Below the pieces are notes generated by a model. That model searched no databases. It was not told the origin of the DNA and was given only the letters and a program-made list of their open reading frames with translations. 64,000 bases of DNA from Straminergon stramineum. Taxonomy: Eukaryota; Streptophyta; Bryopsida; Hypnales; Calliergonaceae. Position 1 is the first letter of the stretch. Each line of letters starts with the position of its first letter. The DNA lies in NCBI GenBank assembly GCA_963920665.1, contig OY987266.1:15505001-15569000 (forward strand). The letters run 5' to 3'. The position numbers and the translations under genes were made by a program. Positions 13,301 to 26,746 of the stretch are shown here, piece by piece.

Positions 13301-14522
13301 CAACAGAACGATGGTCGCAGAGACCGCGTGCTTGAATTTCGCCGTCTCTTGTGAAGCTCACTCAATCCCCCCCGCCGCCGCCGGCTACTTGCGCGGATGG
13401 CCGACAGGCTTGGCGGTATCCACCACAAATTTCTCCATCCATCACTCATGGAACAGTATAGACACTATTGCTATTGTAGAAATTCGGTTGCGCATGGCCG
13501 ATTTGGTCACGAGAGAGGCTGGCGCCAGTGACTGACAATTTCATCATACCATTACCTCGTCTGCTGCGTCCGTCGGATCCGTGCTCCGCCTCTTACTACG
13601 AAAATTCATTGCGGACATTCATTTGCCTGGAGAGTATTGCGACCGACTCGATTCTTGATCGCTGTAAGGTAACGACTCGTGACTCGTGTCCTGTCTCTGT
13701 CGTAGTTTCTTGGAGAGTTTGGCGGAATTTTCTTCAATTTCGGTCGGTAAGTGTTTATTACGCGTCGCGGCGTGATTGTGAGTGATAAGCAGAACGTGAT
13801 TGTGATATACAAAACGTGTAATCTGTTGTTTGAATTACTGGTTTTGACTGTGAGGGATGGTTTTGGTCTTTGAAATGGTGGGTTAGAAGATTCCATTCGC
13901 ATTAATTTGTTTTATAAACACTGAAATGGCTCGTGTTTAATCGCCTGGCTTGATTACGCTTGCTTCACTGTTGCAGGAGGGGCTATTTGAAGCTCGGGAC
14001 TAACAGCTTTGGCCAGGATTTGATGAGCGAAGACGTGGCGTGGTGCGTTGGAAAAGAGCGTAGCTTAGAAATTGTGACTGGGATGGAGGGCAGCTTTGGC
14101 TGTGATTCTTAATTTCAGGGTGCCGTATTGCTAATCCAAAATTTATCTGCAACTCGTTTCAGGTATCTTCGGCGACAATTGTTTATCACAGTGCCGTCGT
14201 TGCTTTGCTTTCATCGTTACGTTGTGCACGCTTTGGTTTGTGTTGTGAAACACTTGTTTTAGGGTTACACGAGTAATGGATACATTGAAAGTAATTATTG
14301 TTCAACGTTATTCATCTAGGTTGTGGCGTCTTTGTTGTTTTGATTCGAATCTATGAACTTCAGTTTTTCTTCAGAAATTATAGTTTTCCAACAAGCAGCA
14401 ATGGTCTATTCCAGTGATCTGCACTTGTCAATGACCTTAGCATAAAGGAACTTGGTCATATTAACCCACTGTGATGAAGAACTTATTCCAATCTTATGAT
14501 GAAAGTGCAGGCGCCGGTAAGG
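13301..14522 (+). promoter_or_regulatory. Probable promoter and 5' leader of the C2 gene
   Basis: GC rises sharply near 13300-13700 compared with the AT-rich DNA to the left, as expected at a promoter or 5' UTR. An acceptor-like TTGCAG near 13971 may end a leader intron. Short open frames here lack domains. No specific box can be assigned with confidence. Confidence 0.35.
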
Positions 14523-15933
14523 ATGCCAGCAGGCACTCTAGATGTATATCTGGACTGCGCGAAAGGTCTCAAGGACACGGAGATCATTGGTATGCAGTTT
14601 CATTTGTAGAAGCACACCCTTCCTAAATCCTTTCTCTGTGAAGGAGACTTTTGACCGATTTGTAGTAGTGTACGGAGGGAGATTGCCTTTGCCTGAAAAT
14701 TTCCATCTTTTGACGTGAATCGAGACCACTCGTCTTGCCTTGAGAATATCCATGGAAAGCTTCGAAGGCTTCATTTATTTATTAGTTGTCCTAGATCTCA
14801 TGAACAACTCACCTTGAACTTGATTTTTAGAAAATTTTAGCTTTTCTGAGCTTCATATGTCGACAAGATTTGTGTACGGGTGTAGCATTTTCTCCTCTGT
14901 TTTTTATGTCACAATCTGTACACCATTGCTTTGTTGTTTAGCTTTTCGATTCAGCGGGGCGAATTTTGTAATGTTCAGATCTGCAAAACCTAATTACCAA
15001 TTTGATTAACTCTGAAAGCTTGGGTGGGCAGGTAAAGCGGACCCCTATGTAGTTCTTAAGGCTGGAAAAGCAACCTGGAAAACTGCTACCTGTAAAGGTA
15101 GATATTCGGACGTCTTGCATTCGTTTGCAAAATACTTCATTTGCAAGCTATATCCCCTGTTGCGGTTGTGGAGAATTTTATTTCTTTGGTAGCAACTTTT
15201 GGTCTCTTTTATAGAGATTCTTAAGCCTAATCCGTGGTGTGGCTTGTGCCATAGACCAAGGCAGCGCACCAGTATGGGGCGAGAAGATTAGTCTTAACGT
15301 CGCAAGTGGCTGCAAACAACTGGTTCTTACGATTTACAATGCAAACACGTTTTACAAAGATGACGTTATGGGGACAAGCACGTAAGATGACGTTTTGCAA
15401 TTTGAATACATTATGCCAACTATTTAGATCATTGAGGGTGAACCTTTAGAAGTCGTTAGACACGACTGTAAATGCGTCACATGCTAATGGCTATTATGTT
15501 AAGAACGAAGAGAAAGGCTCATGGTGATTGCTCTTGGTTTTCCCTTCGTTCAATTGAGCTAAAAGTGGAAAACATGTTTGTCACGTTTCAGGATCACTCT
15601 ATCAGAAGTGTTCGACTCTGACAACCAGCTCCCTGATGGTACCTTCCTAAGTCCCTCGGCAGATTATCCAGTGACTCGTCCTGATGGAAAAGGCCGAGGT
15701 CAAATTAGACTTGCACTAGTCTTTGAAGAAGATGGCAACGACCAAAAAATCATCGGGTTAGTGTTAATCCTGAATAAGGTCGTGGTTTTGACAAGTATTG
15801 AGTGATCGTCAACTATCTCAAGCTCTGGTAGCACTGTATTTAGAACGTACTTTGACGTGGGTGCGGCGTGGGTGCAGGTATTGAAGGTGTTGCAATGACT
15901 CTATTTGGAGGTGGGAAAGAAAAGACGAAATGA
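14523..15933 (+). CDS. Small C2-domain protein (SRC2/elicitor-responsive type)
   Basis: Single C2-domain protein, expected to bind phospholipid membranes in a calcium-dependent way. Exons 14523-14589, 15032-15097, 15255-15381 and 15592-15756 join in consistent phase. The start MPAGTLDVYLDCAKGL is the first beta strand. The calcium-loop motif ADPYV falls at residues 25-29, with a second loop region near NANTFYKDDVMG. The C-terminus is uncertain. Reading through after residue 140 or so gives a stop at 15803-15805. Splicing at the GTTAGTG donor to the acceptor at 15877 reaches a coding-like tail rich in Gly and Lys (stop 15931-15933), but this is one base out of frame. A run of six A at 15742-15748 just before the donor is a candidate for a sequence or real indel. 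The C2 assignment is firm; the last exon is not. Confidence 0.8.
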
Positions 15934-16614
15934 AGGAGAATATTGTCAGTCTTTCTCTGTAAGGAAGACAACAAGTGCCCACATTTCAGAGGGACTCTAG
16001 CTTGAATACCTAGTAGATCTATGTGAGCCTCTGTTTCTTCATAAATTAAGATTCAATTTCAGCTCTTTTTATTGCGGGTGGAAAGTCTTGGACTGTAGTA
16101 ATCCTGAATCACTCTGCATGGTGGGAGCTCCGGTGCTCAATTTCGAGTTCTAGGAGTATGGACTGATTTCTTTTAGTTCCTGATTTCTCGAGATAAATCC
16201 TATAAGCTGGTCAATGTACATTCATTAAATGTTTTGTGGACTCGCAAGGCCTATGTTTGAAATGATGTCTGTCTTATCAGTGCAATACAAGACTAAGATT
16301 GAGAGTTCATTGAGACGCTTATAATTATTTCTTCAATCTTGATACTGAAATTTGATAATGTGTGCGTAATATAAATGAGACTGCAACAGACTGAACTGCG
16401 AAATAATGCTACTACATTTAATTTGGTTGACTGGAGCAGTAATGCTACTGTATCTAAGTTGGTTTACTCGCGTAGCATCCGGATGGTCAGTTTGAAGACA
16501 ATGTCCGTGATTGGCTGCCAAGTGATCAATTAAGCAGTGCTTTAAGTTAAGTGATCTAATCCAAAAATTCACTAGCTGTATTTGTACAGTACCTGTCTAT
16601 GCACTCATGAATTG

Positions 16615-18905
16615 TTATGAATAAATCTTTGCAGCGAGCTGGATCTTAAGGCACCGAATACAATCTTTCTGTAGCATGATCTTTTCTCCTTCTCGCTCCC
16701 TCATGAACTTCGGTGGGACGTCCACCTTGTGATCTTCATGAGCCTTAGGCTTGGTGTGGTCTTCATGTGCCTTTATTCTGGGGTGGCCTTCATTTTTGGG
16801 GTGGCGTCCATGAGCCTTAGGCTTGGGGTGGGGTTCAGCTTTTTTCACATCATCAAAGCCCTTCGTCTCTGTGTTAAGAATCGTATCATGGGCTTTTGGT
16901 TCCATAAGGACTTCGTCTCTGCAGGAATTCTTCCATGGATCCCCGCGCTTCGTCCCTGGGGCCGAGGACGTCGTCGTTGGATCGTCTCTGCAGCTGAGGA
17001 CTCCTCCTCTGGAATCGAGTATTTCGTCTCTGTGTCGTTTTGCTAGAGCTCAGGCTGACTCTTGAGCGTGGTATCTGCGACCTTGGTCTTGGTTGGGCTG
17101 AGCTTATCCTTCGGGGTTCTGCTACAGGCTTAGTGTTGATGGGGCTGAGGGCCTCCTTCAGGAGATTTGGTCCTGATCTTGATGGGGCTGGGAGACTTCT
17201 TCTGATTGGGAGATTTGTGACTGTGTCAGGATATCTCTTCAAAATCTGACGACAACGACGAAAAAGAATGCCGTTCTTTTTTTTTCTTTGGCTGGTACCA
17301 AAGAGGAATTTCTTGATTGCCAGGGAAGTTGAAATTCCCTGGAGTGCGGTAGTCTTCAATGCGCAGAACCTGCAGAACGTCGTTGCACGTATGCTGGTAG
17401 TCGTACGCCAGTGTACCTTTACGAAACCCAGTGTCTCACAGCTATGGAGCCCTCTATGGAGTATGGAAACCCTTGGACTGAAAGAAAGCTAAACTCTTGT
17501 TAAGCACATGGAAGTACTGTACTTACCCTCCAGTGGGCTCCTTTACAGTTTTGATCACTGTCTCTTCTACGATCCCCGGGCACTTTAATTATCTCGTCTT
17601 CGTCTACCATCACTCTGCGAAGGACGTCACGCAGTCTGGTACGCTTCTGGTACTCAATGACAGGCACCAGGTCGGTTTATGTCTTTAACTATGCTAGATG
17701 ATTTAGAGGTCATGCTCAGGGACAATAACCCTTTAATTTGGTGTTCAGAATTCTTCTAACCAACATGCAGTGGCGTAATGAACGGGATTTGAACGAAATT
17801 CGCTGGAGGTATAGTAAACATCTTACTTCTTTACGACGATGGTTTTGACGTGAGGCACCTCCTCGATGACAGGACCGCTTCCCCAATCTCAACGTCCTCC
17901 ATGATGATTCTGCTCTTGCGCACCGTCTGGGTGCGCTGTTCATGGACAATCTGCTTCATGTGGAAGTTTTTCTCTACTTTTCTCATCTCAGGTATGCGTT
18001 GCATTATCCTCACTTTGGTCTCGCAGTCCTTGACCTGCACCGTCAATCAATCTGACCTCCTCAACAACTACCTAATTCTAAAGAAAAATGGTCATATTGG
18101 CGCTTTTCAAAAAGGGTTCACAACTAGGAACCGGAGCGGTTTGAGTCATCTGAAATCTCCGATCTATACCCATTCTACATTTTAGAGCAACTGAAAACAC
18201 ACCTGAGCATCTGAAAGCTCTAATTTTCAGAGCAAAAAAACTCGCATTTTAGCACACTGAAACATAACAAATAGGTATTTTGAAAATATATATAGACTGC
18301 TTTAATTGAGGGTACCGTGAATTAGAAGTGTTAACTACTATTAGAATCATCCTGCTCTTAGCTTGGACACAGTGAGCTTACCAAATTCGTGGCGTTGGGA
18401 TTGGGACAATAAGCCTCGCCCACATGAGTGATTTTAGTGTAGGAGTACTTGTGACTCCGAAGGCCTTGACAATGCACGTAAGTAACGTCAATGTGGGCGG
18501 TGCACTCGTGGCACACACAACCGCGGGCATGCCTGTGAGTAATGGCACTGTAGGTGCACAAGGGACACATACAGCCGAGGGGATGCCCTTGAGTAACTTC
18601 CCCGTGGGTTCATTTGTGACAGACACAGCTGCTGGGATGGCGGATTAGAGAGGTGATTGGCGAGGTTGGTTGAGAGTGCGGTGGTGCTGATCCGCTAGAG
18701 TAGGCATGGCCATTCACTGGTGACTTGAGGCGGTCCCTCACCACTTGGGGAAGTTTGGGCTTCGAGAGGGAGTCTGGCTTACGCTTCAAAGATGGACCAT
18801 TTTTGGCAATGGCTGCACTTGTAAATTGCGGCGGTGGGGAGGCAGTGGCAATTCCATGGCTGCAGCATGTGGTGTCACAAGTGGGGTTGCTGTCGCCGTT
18901 GCCAT
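16615..18905 (-). pseudogene. Broken multi-exon gene with Cys-rich repeats, unidentified
   Basis: Read on the minus strand, exon-like blocks keep splice sites but not frame. Block A, about 18905-18382, ends at a GTAAGC donor. It encodes a Ser/Pro/Lys-rich stretch, then 18-19-residue repeats of the form CxCxxCT (CMCPLCTYSAITHRHARG, CVCHECTAHIDVTYVHCQG), interrupted by TGA at 18610-18612. Block B, 18034-17827, enters from a GGTGCAG acceptor in phase 0 and ends at GTAAGATG. It is charged (RIPEMRKVEKNFHMKQIVHE) and needs one missing base to continue as PVIEEVPHVKTIVV. Block C, about 17674-17527, reads VPVIEYQKRTR and needs one G fewer in a GGGG run to continue as IVEETVIKTVKEP, ending at a GTAAGT donor. 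Block D starts at 17477 after TTTCTTTCAG. The rest to 16615 is a low-complexity Lys/Ser/Pro tail with KAHEDH repeats that hops frames. At least four frame breaks and one stop make it a pseudogene, unless the assembly carries indel errors. I do not recognise the family. Confidence 0.5.
18382..18650 (-). repeat. 54-57 bp coding minisatellite (CxCxxCT repeats)
   Basis: Three to four diverged tandem units of 18-19 codons. The plus-strand frame also stays open across them, giving a repeat of the type VGGALVAHTTAGMPVSN. The minus reading is preferred because it ends at a good donor (18381-18376) and continues into a Ser/Pro-rich exon upstream. Confidence 0.5.
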
Positions 18906-19067
18906 GCCTGTCGAGAAGAAGGTCGATCTCTCCTCTACAATTTTATTGATGATTGAGTTTGAACGTTAAATGTTGCTGACTTTCACATTGTAAATCAGCT
19001 CAAAGTCAGCTAAATTTAATGTTGTTGATGATCTCTGTGTAAACATTCAAGCATTCTCTTGTTGCAG

Positions 19068-19890
19068 GGACGCAGGAGATTGGAGGTTGCCTGCTCTACT
19101 CGACGTGAACTAGAAGGTAAATAGCTAGATTCTACAGACAGAAAATAGTGCTCACCTGTGATATCCAGTATTGCCATTGAACCGAAGAATAGACCGACAC
19201 TCGTGGTGTTCATCGATCAACAGATGGGCCTTATAAATCGTCCGAGTGGAGTGCGATGCAACGAGCGAGCTGGATGATCCAAAGATACCTTACAAGTCCA
19301 GCATGAATACTAATTACGTCCTCGAAAATCAACTTGTAAGTTGTGTTGCAACTAAGCAGTTTCCACGTGCTTCTAATTTAGGAAACATTCGTAGAGCTAC
19401 CCCCAACAGCGGTTAGTAGAGTTCTTCAGTCTCCTATGTGTGGAAATAATGCCTGATTCGCTCGCTTGTTCCTTGTTCTCTAGATTTGCTCCGTAATTCT
19501 TCAAGTGGGAGTAAACAAACAGTGCCGGCCTCTATCCGGTGCCAGCCTTGGGCCCCCGGCTGATTTGTATCTTCCCTTGTTTTAATTCACTTGGTTCTCC
19601 CTCTCCGAACGAAAATTATTATATTATTCTACCTCTACTCCTAACTTCGCACCACGTTGTTCCAGATCATTGAAGTGGACAGTAATTTAAAGCCACTACG
19701 TTTCACTGTTCACCTTGATCGAGGATTACAGCAGCCACGGGAAGTCATACGGTATTATACTGCACTTCACATGCATACTAAACCAGAGTTCAAATTATAC
19801 TCTACGTGATCAAATGCAGGTAGGGTCGTTATCCAACTGGACAAACTTTTGCCAGTAAAGTTGAGTAAACATGATCTCGTTTCCCAGTAA
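19068..19890 (+). CDS. Unidentified small spliced gene, possibly broken
   Basis: Exon-like blocks 19068-19116, 19169-19335, 19382-19411, 19666-19751 and 19824-19890 have GT/AG boundaries, and the last three joins keep phase. They read RVECDATSELDDPKIPYK..NYVLENQL, the ten-codon microexon ETFVELPPTA, then IIEVDSNLKPLRFTVHLDRG and VVIQLDKLLPVKLSKHD before TAA. In block two the frame required by the neighbours meets a TAA near 19232, while another frame (PTLVVFIDQQMGL) looks more protein-like. So either the model is incomplete or the gene is damaged. It lies about 160 bp from the broken minus-strand gene and is transcribed away from it, so the two could have shared a promoter. I recognise no family. 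Confidence 0.4.
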
Positions 19891-20136
19891 CTTAAACATC
19901 ATGATCATTTTTAGTCATAATCGACTGTACCACTGGCGGTGTTGGCGGTGCTGAAATTGTAGGCAGAGTCATACGAGGCTGGAAAACCCGCACTACGCGG
20001 ACTCAGCTGTAAATAGAAACTCCAATTTCTTCATAGTTCATATTGGTAAAATTAACTCGCAAACTGACATTCCATTCCTGTACTGTACTGTACAAGTGGG
20101 TAACTGTAAAACTCGAGATCTGACTTCTGAGTTCCC

Positions 20137-20388
20137 CTGTGAAAGGCCGGGGTGGATTGACCCCCTCGCTCGTCCCCAAGTAAAAACCCTGAAATTTTTT
20201 ATTTTTCACACATGATAAAATTTTCAAATTTTGAATTCATATTTGCAACCAGAGGCCCCGAATTAGCTAGGAGAGGTAGAGAAGATAAATTAATGAAGCA
20301 CAAAATAGGGGGTCTTTTTTTTACATGCACCCCTGGAATGACTTGGGGGGACGAGCAAGGAGGTCAATCCACCCCGGCCCAATGAAAG
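20137..20388 (+). mobile_element. Short TIR element, second terminus type
   Basis: Element about 20146-20379 with inverted termini of about 36 bp: GGCCGGGGTGGATTGACC plus CTCGTCCCC on the left, and the complement (GGGGACGAGCAAGGAGGTC, ACCCCGGCC) on the right. The flanks CTGTGAAAG and CAATGAAAG match at 7 of 9 positions, a plausible worn 9-bp duplication. The core is clearly shared with the 6030, 10090 and 51267 copies, but the termini differ from those at 10090. Confidence 0.7.
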
Positions 20389-22583
20389 TGGCCTTGAAAA
20401 CCGCGCAATTCACCGTTGTGATTCGCTCTTGTTGTAATTCAGAATTGCCTCTGGTGTCTGGCCAAGCGAATGGTAGTTTGTAGAATTGTATTGTGCTAAA
20501 CTTTTTGTAATTTCTGTGCTTAGTTCTACAGGGCTCCCATTTTTATTTTTAGACCTTCTGGTTCCATCTTAAATACGGAGTATATGAAATTTTAGGATAT
20601 TTTGATAGAATTTATAGAGAAAGTAGCTGAGACCCTATCTATGCCACTTTGTATTCGAAGAGTGCATTTGAAACTTTAAAATTTACACTATTGATACATA
20701 CTACGGTAAAAGTACCTATAACAAAGGCTTTGAGCATTTTTGCATAGTTTGAGGTGGAATCAATACACAAGATTATTTTTAACACATTTGCAATTGAAAT
20801 CCACAATATATACCTCTATGTCATATAATTCTTTTAGAAGGTTTGAACTCAGTTGTAATGCCTCCTACTAGCTCACATTAGAGTTAGGTTCAATTGTAGG
20901 GGGTCATATAAACTATGAGAATGTATAATTTCTCATTAAAGGTTTCATTATGCCTTTTGTGTCACACAAATTAGGACCTTGAATGGCCATGTTTATTCAT
21001 CCAAAACCTCCACAACCTTTCAAAACTCACCAATGGGAGTTGAAGAGTTCTTTGAGGCAAGCAATAGGGATTTAAGCATATCCTCTTTCAATGTGGCAAA
21101 TTAAGGGATTCCAATGGCATGAATGGATACCAAATGCTACTCTCAAGTCTAAAAATATTGTGTGAATTTCAAAATATCATCCCCTAAAGAACTAGTGTAT
21201 TAAATTTGGCAACATAGCAATTTTGGGTAGGTATGTGTGACTAGAGATTTCCATGTTTTGGGCCCAAACTTTAATGGAAAGTGTAGACAAGGAATATCTT
21301 TCATGTGCACTAAAATTCAAGACATTTGAAAGCATGAGTCAAAAGTTATGGCCTAATATGTTAATTTTTTTGTAAATGGGTAGTTTGGGCAAATTAGAAA
21401 AATCACTTTTTTTGGAAACAAAAATTTGAAATTGGTTTTCTAGAATTATGTATAGGATTACATGAAAAGCTTGGAAGCATTCTATTATGATTAATGAGAT
21501 GAAAGTTATGAGGAGTTTTTGTTTGTGGGCAATCACAAATTCTTTTGTCTAAAATAAACTTTGAAGCCCTTTAATTTACTCAATTTTAAATGTTTTTTGA
21601 AAAAATAAAATCTTAGGAAGTAGATTCTTTATTAAAACATTGCAACTATTGGAATTGACATTTTTCAATTCTATAACAAAATTCTTAACAATTTTGTATT
21701 TTGTATCATTCTTTATTTTTTTCTACTTACTAATTCTTTCCCATATGTTGTATAATTCCAAATGATTTGAAATTTTTCAAACATATATCCAACTTGCTTT
21801 GAAGAATGAATCCAAAGAAGCACCACCATTTTGGACATTTTTTCATGCAAATGTGACCTTGTGAAGTGCAATTGCCTGGTTTCTTGCAAAGTCAAAAAAA
21901 GGATTTTTGTGATTTCAAACGATGATATCTTGCAATCCACATGGCAAAAATTTCTGAAATTTTTTTCCACATGTTTTCAAATCAGCTTAATACAAGATCC
22001 TATAGTTACATGTGTCTAAAAATGCTTTTTTTTCCAAAATTTGGTTTATGTACTAGTAATGGCAGTTTTGGAGTGTTTTTGGTGAAAACATAGTCAAAGA
22101 ACTTAAGTCTTAAGGGGTTATAAAACTATTTGGGAGTGGTTTTTTTTCTCAAGGAGCCAACATTCTTTAAATTAAAAAAGGAAAAAAAGTGGTTGTTGGG
22201 AGTATTTCTACCTTAGAGACTCTTATAAAGAAGAAATACGTAACTGTACTACCTTCCATTCTTCAACATCTACAAAATGAACTCAAATAAACACTTTCAC
22301 TTACAACTCAATACCACCATAACTTTTCAAAAGCAACTAATGAGAGGTGAGGAGTTTTATGAAGCAACCAATGAAGATTGAAACATTGATTTCGTGCTTC
22401 AACTGTATCTGGCCATTCAAAGTGACTCTAGTGATATGTATATGCTACCCTCTGTGCAACTTTGAAAATTTTCAAAATATTTCTAGGGTGTGAGAAAATT
22501 ACAAAACCTCTTGAGTTGCATTTTTCTTGAGTTCCACTAATACTTTCATCTAATTCTTGGGGTCATTCATCCTCTAACATAGT
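20389..22583. other. AT-rich intergenic DNA
   Basis: No gene, RNA or bounded repeat recognised. Open frames are short and of low complexity. Confidence 0.5.
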
Positions 22584-22785
22584 ACTAGAAGAAAATTGCC
22601 TCACAGTTGGATTGAGCTAGCTGATTAGTTTTGTCAATTTTGACAAAAAATAGAAAATTTGCGTTCACAGAAATGTAGTTTTTTTGAAAACTGCATTTCT
22701 GTGAACGCAAATTTTCTGTTTTTTGTCAAAATTGACAAAACTAATCAGCTAGCTCAATCCAACTGCGAGGCAATTTTCTTCTAGT
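22584..22785. mobile_element. Near-perfect fold-back element
   Basis: About 98-nt arms (22584-22681 and 22688-22785) are reverse complements with about three mismatches and a tiny A/T loop. The outer ends read ACTAGAAGAAAATTGCC and GGCAATTTTCTTCTAGT. Such structures are fold-back MITEs and, if transcribed, would form a long double-stranded RNA. No clear target duplication beyond a few bases. Confidence 0.85.
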
Positions 22786-22829
22786 GTAGTCAAACTAAAA
22801 AAATTGTCACTTTTAGGTGTTGCTACCTT

Positions 22830-23150
22830 AGAGCATCTACATTGGCACTCATCATCAGAGGTACATATGACACATGCCAAACTAGGATAACAAGTGCTTC
22901 AAGGTCCTCAAAATACTCTGATGGCACTCAATGCTAGCTCATCAAGCAATGTCTCTTGAAATCACTCATCATCTTAGGTTTAGTGAGCTCACTTTATTCT
23001 ATATTCCACTTGGTGATTGATCGGTGGACTATTTATGAGTAACATTTGGTGAGCAAAGATGGGGGACAAGAATTTTGAGGGCTCTCCAAAAAAAATTCGA
23101 TGTAAACTTTTAGCGCATCAAATTTGGGAGAGTGCTGGTGCGGATGCTCT
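22830..23150. mobile_element. MITE with GAGCATC-type inverted ends
   Basis: The left end AGAGCATCTACATTGGCACTC pairs with the right end GAGTGCTGGTGCGGATGCTCT at most positions. Length about 321 bp, AT-rich interior, no coding. It sits about 200 bp upstream of the peroxidase relic. Confidence 0.6.
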
Positions 23151-23329
23151 GACCAAGCAAATGGTCTCTCGATGTCGCCTTTCGGAGTGTGGCAGCCTAG
23201 CTAGCGGGGAAAACCAAATTAGGCCTTCCTCCGACGGGCGCCATCTCGATCATCCTCACGGCAGTGTGCCGAATTGAATTAAGCGCGCCTTTCTCCGTTG
23301 CTCGATTTCGCTTCTGATCGACACTGAAA

Positions 23330-24809
<1,480 letters not shown>

Positions 24810-25904
24810 GCAAGTCACCATGCATATTCACAGGTTGCAATTTCACAAGTTACAAGTTACAAGTTACAGATTGAAATTGACTGCTGGGAATTACTTGTGC
24901 TCTGACTCTTTGATTATAATTCTCTATTTATTTGGCCAATTTAAGGTTTTTAAATCTTTTGTGGTTAAAGTCATTTCAAGAACAGTGCATATTTTTTGGA
25001 GCCCTGATTGCAGGACGCTAAATCCTGCAATCGAAGTGGGGCCCGCGCTGACGTGGTGCACAGGCTCTACCACAATTTCCAACGCCCATCACTGGGCCTG
25101 TCTCGCCCGCTCTTGATGGTCTAACGCCCGGCGTTACAAACTACGCCCATTGCGACCCCAATGAAGTAGATGGTGACGGAGATGGAGGTGGAATGCAGAC
25201 TAGATGAAGACAGAAGTGGACGTTAAACAACCCGAAAAGACATCTTGTGTAGGACGACATCATTTATGTTCTGCTAATTAGTTCTTGGTTAGGGTTCGTT
25301 CTAGGAAAGGGTTTGTTCTAGTTTGAACATTTTCTTGTTTCTTCTACAATTGGGCTACGTTTCACTAACGCTTTGCTTATACTAGTTAAATTATTGTTAG
25401 GGGCGTGAGAATTGTGTTGTGCTACCGTTTTTAGTTTAGGGTTACAATTCATGCATCGTTGTAGTTCTAGCTACTAGTTGAGTTTGTGGTGGGCGTGTTG
25501 TGTTTTTGGGTAAGGTCTTCCGTTTCTTAGGCGCTTTGCTTGTGTTGGTTGTGCTCTTGCCTTGGATTGAGCTGCACCGCCACTTTTAGTGTAGGGTTTT
25601 GTTTCAACTGTCATTGTAGTTCTTGTTGATCGTTGAGTTTGTGGGTTTAGTTTTTTGTCGTAGTTGTGCCACCTCTACCACCTCTGCGTGACCTCTGCAT
25701 TCTTCTTGGATGTACGTCAGTTATTGCATCGTTGAGTACTTTAAAGATGAAGGTGTAGGGTTGTGGGCTTCCTGTAGAAGTTCAGATTGTTTGAGGATTT
25801 AGGGTGGACACTCCATTTCGGTGACGATACAAACGATGGTGTCACCGGCGTTATCTTATTTGTTTGTTGTTGTATCTTAGTTTTTAAACTTCTTCGATGT
25901 AGTT

Positions 25905-26746
25905 TTGCTACAGTGTCGTGACATCTTGGTGCAACCATCTTCTACTAAGTCCAACTGCGAGATAAAGGTGGAAGAGTCAAGTGTGCAAGAGCACAACGAA
26001 TTGAGTAATGACACAGATATGGGAGGTAATGAGGTGGAAGAGGAGGTGCCGAAGCAGTCCATAGCAAGTAGTGCTCGGCTGCAGAAGAAGAAGAACCTCT
26101 TTGTGCATGTAATTGAGCTACAGGACAGCGAAGTCAAAAACTTCTTTCTTTACGACAATTTTGACATGGCTAGGTGGCTAGGACAAGGCACTTTCACAAA
26201 CGTCCTCTAATTCCATCCAACTGAATTAGTCAAAAAGGTACGTAGAACTTGTACTTCGTAATTGATGCTTACTTTCTATAGTAGTCATCATGAACCCCGC
26301 CCCTCCTGATTCCATTATATGTATTATTCATTAGGGTTCATTTTCTTCTATTGTGTCCAATTCTTTGAGGGTCTTTTGTATCATGCTGCCTCATTGTCGT
26401 GCAAAATTTCTATACTAGTTGAGCTTGGAATAGGACATTGCCTTCAGTCACATAATTATGCTTTGCTTTTCCAGAACCATGTCAACAATGTCCTAGAGTT
26501 CTTGACACTCACGGTCCAATGTCTTGGCAATGAAATTGTAAATATCATCTCCTTGCCCAAAATGAACTAGCACATTAGGCTTGACATTTGTGGTTGTTTT
26601 GCTAAAATGTGCAGTTGAAAGGCAGGGATAATAAGAACTTATGGCTATATAAAAGTACCATGATGCACACTTGCTACAAGTATGCAGGCTTGTACATAGA
26701 GCCGCAATACGAGAAGCTAGCTATGGAGAACCGTTTCCACTCGTAG
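25905..26746 (+). pseudogene. Spliced gene fragment inside the MULE-like element
   Basis: Block one runs from about 25905 to 26237. It encodes an acidic stretch (GGNEVEEEVPKQSIASSARL) and then VIELQDSEVKNFFLYDNFDM, meets TAA after TFTNVL, and continues FHPTELVKK to a GTACGT donor. Block two, 26615-26746, follows a TGTGCAG acceptor in phase and reads LKGRDNKNLWLYKS..YAGLYIEPQYEKLAMENRF before TAG. Retained exon-intron structure suggests DNA-level capture of a host gene (Pack-MULE behaviour) rather than a retrocopy. I cannot name the parent gene. The in-frame TAA argues that the fragment is no longer functional as a protein. Confidence 0.45.

Noticed and set aside
16729..17065. Overlapping plus-strand frames
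   Set aside because: They are antisense to the low-complexity tail of the broken minus-strand gene and have no start or splice context.
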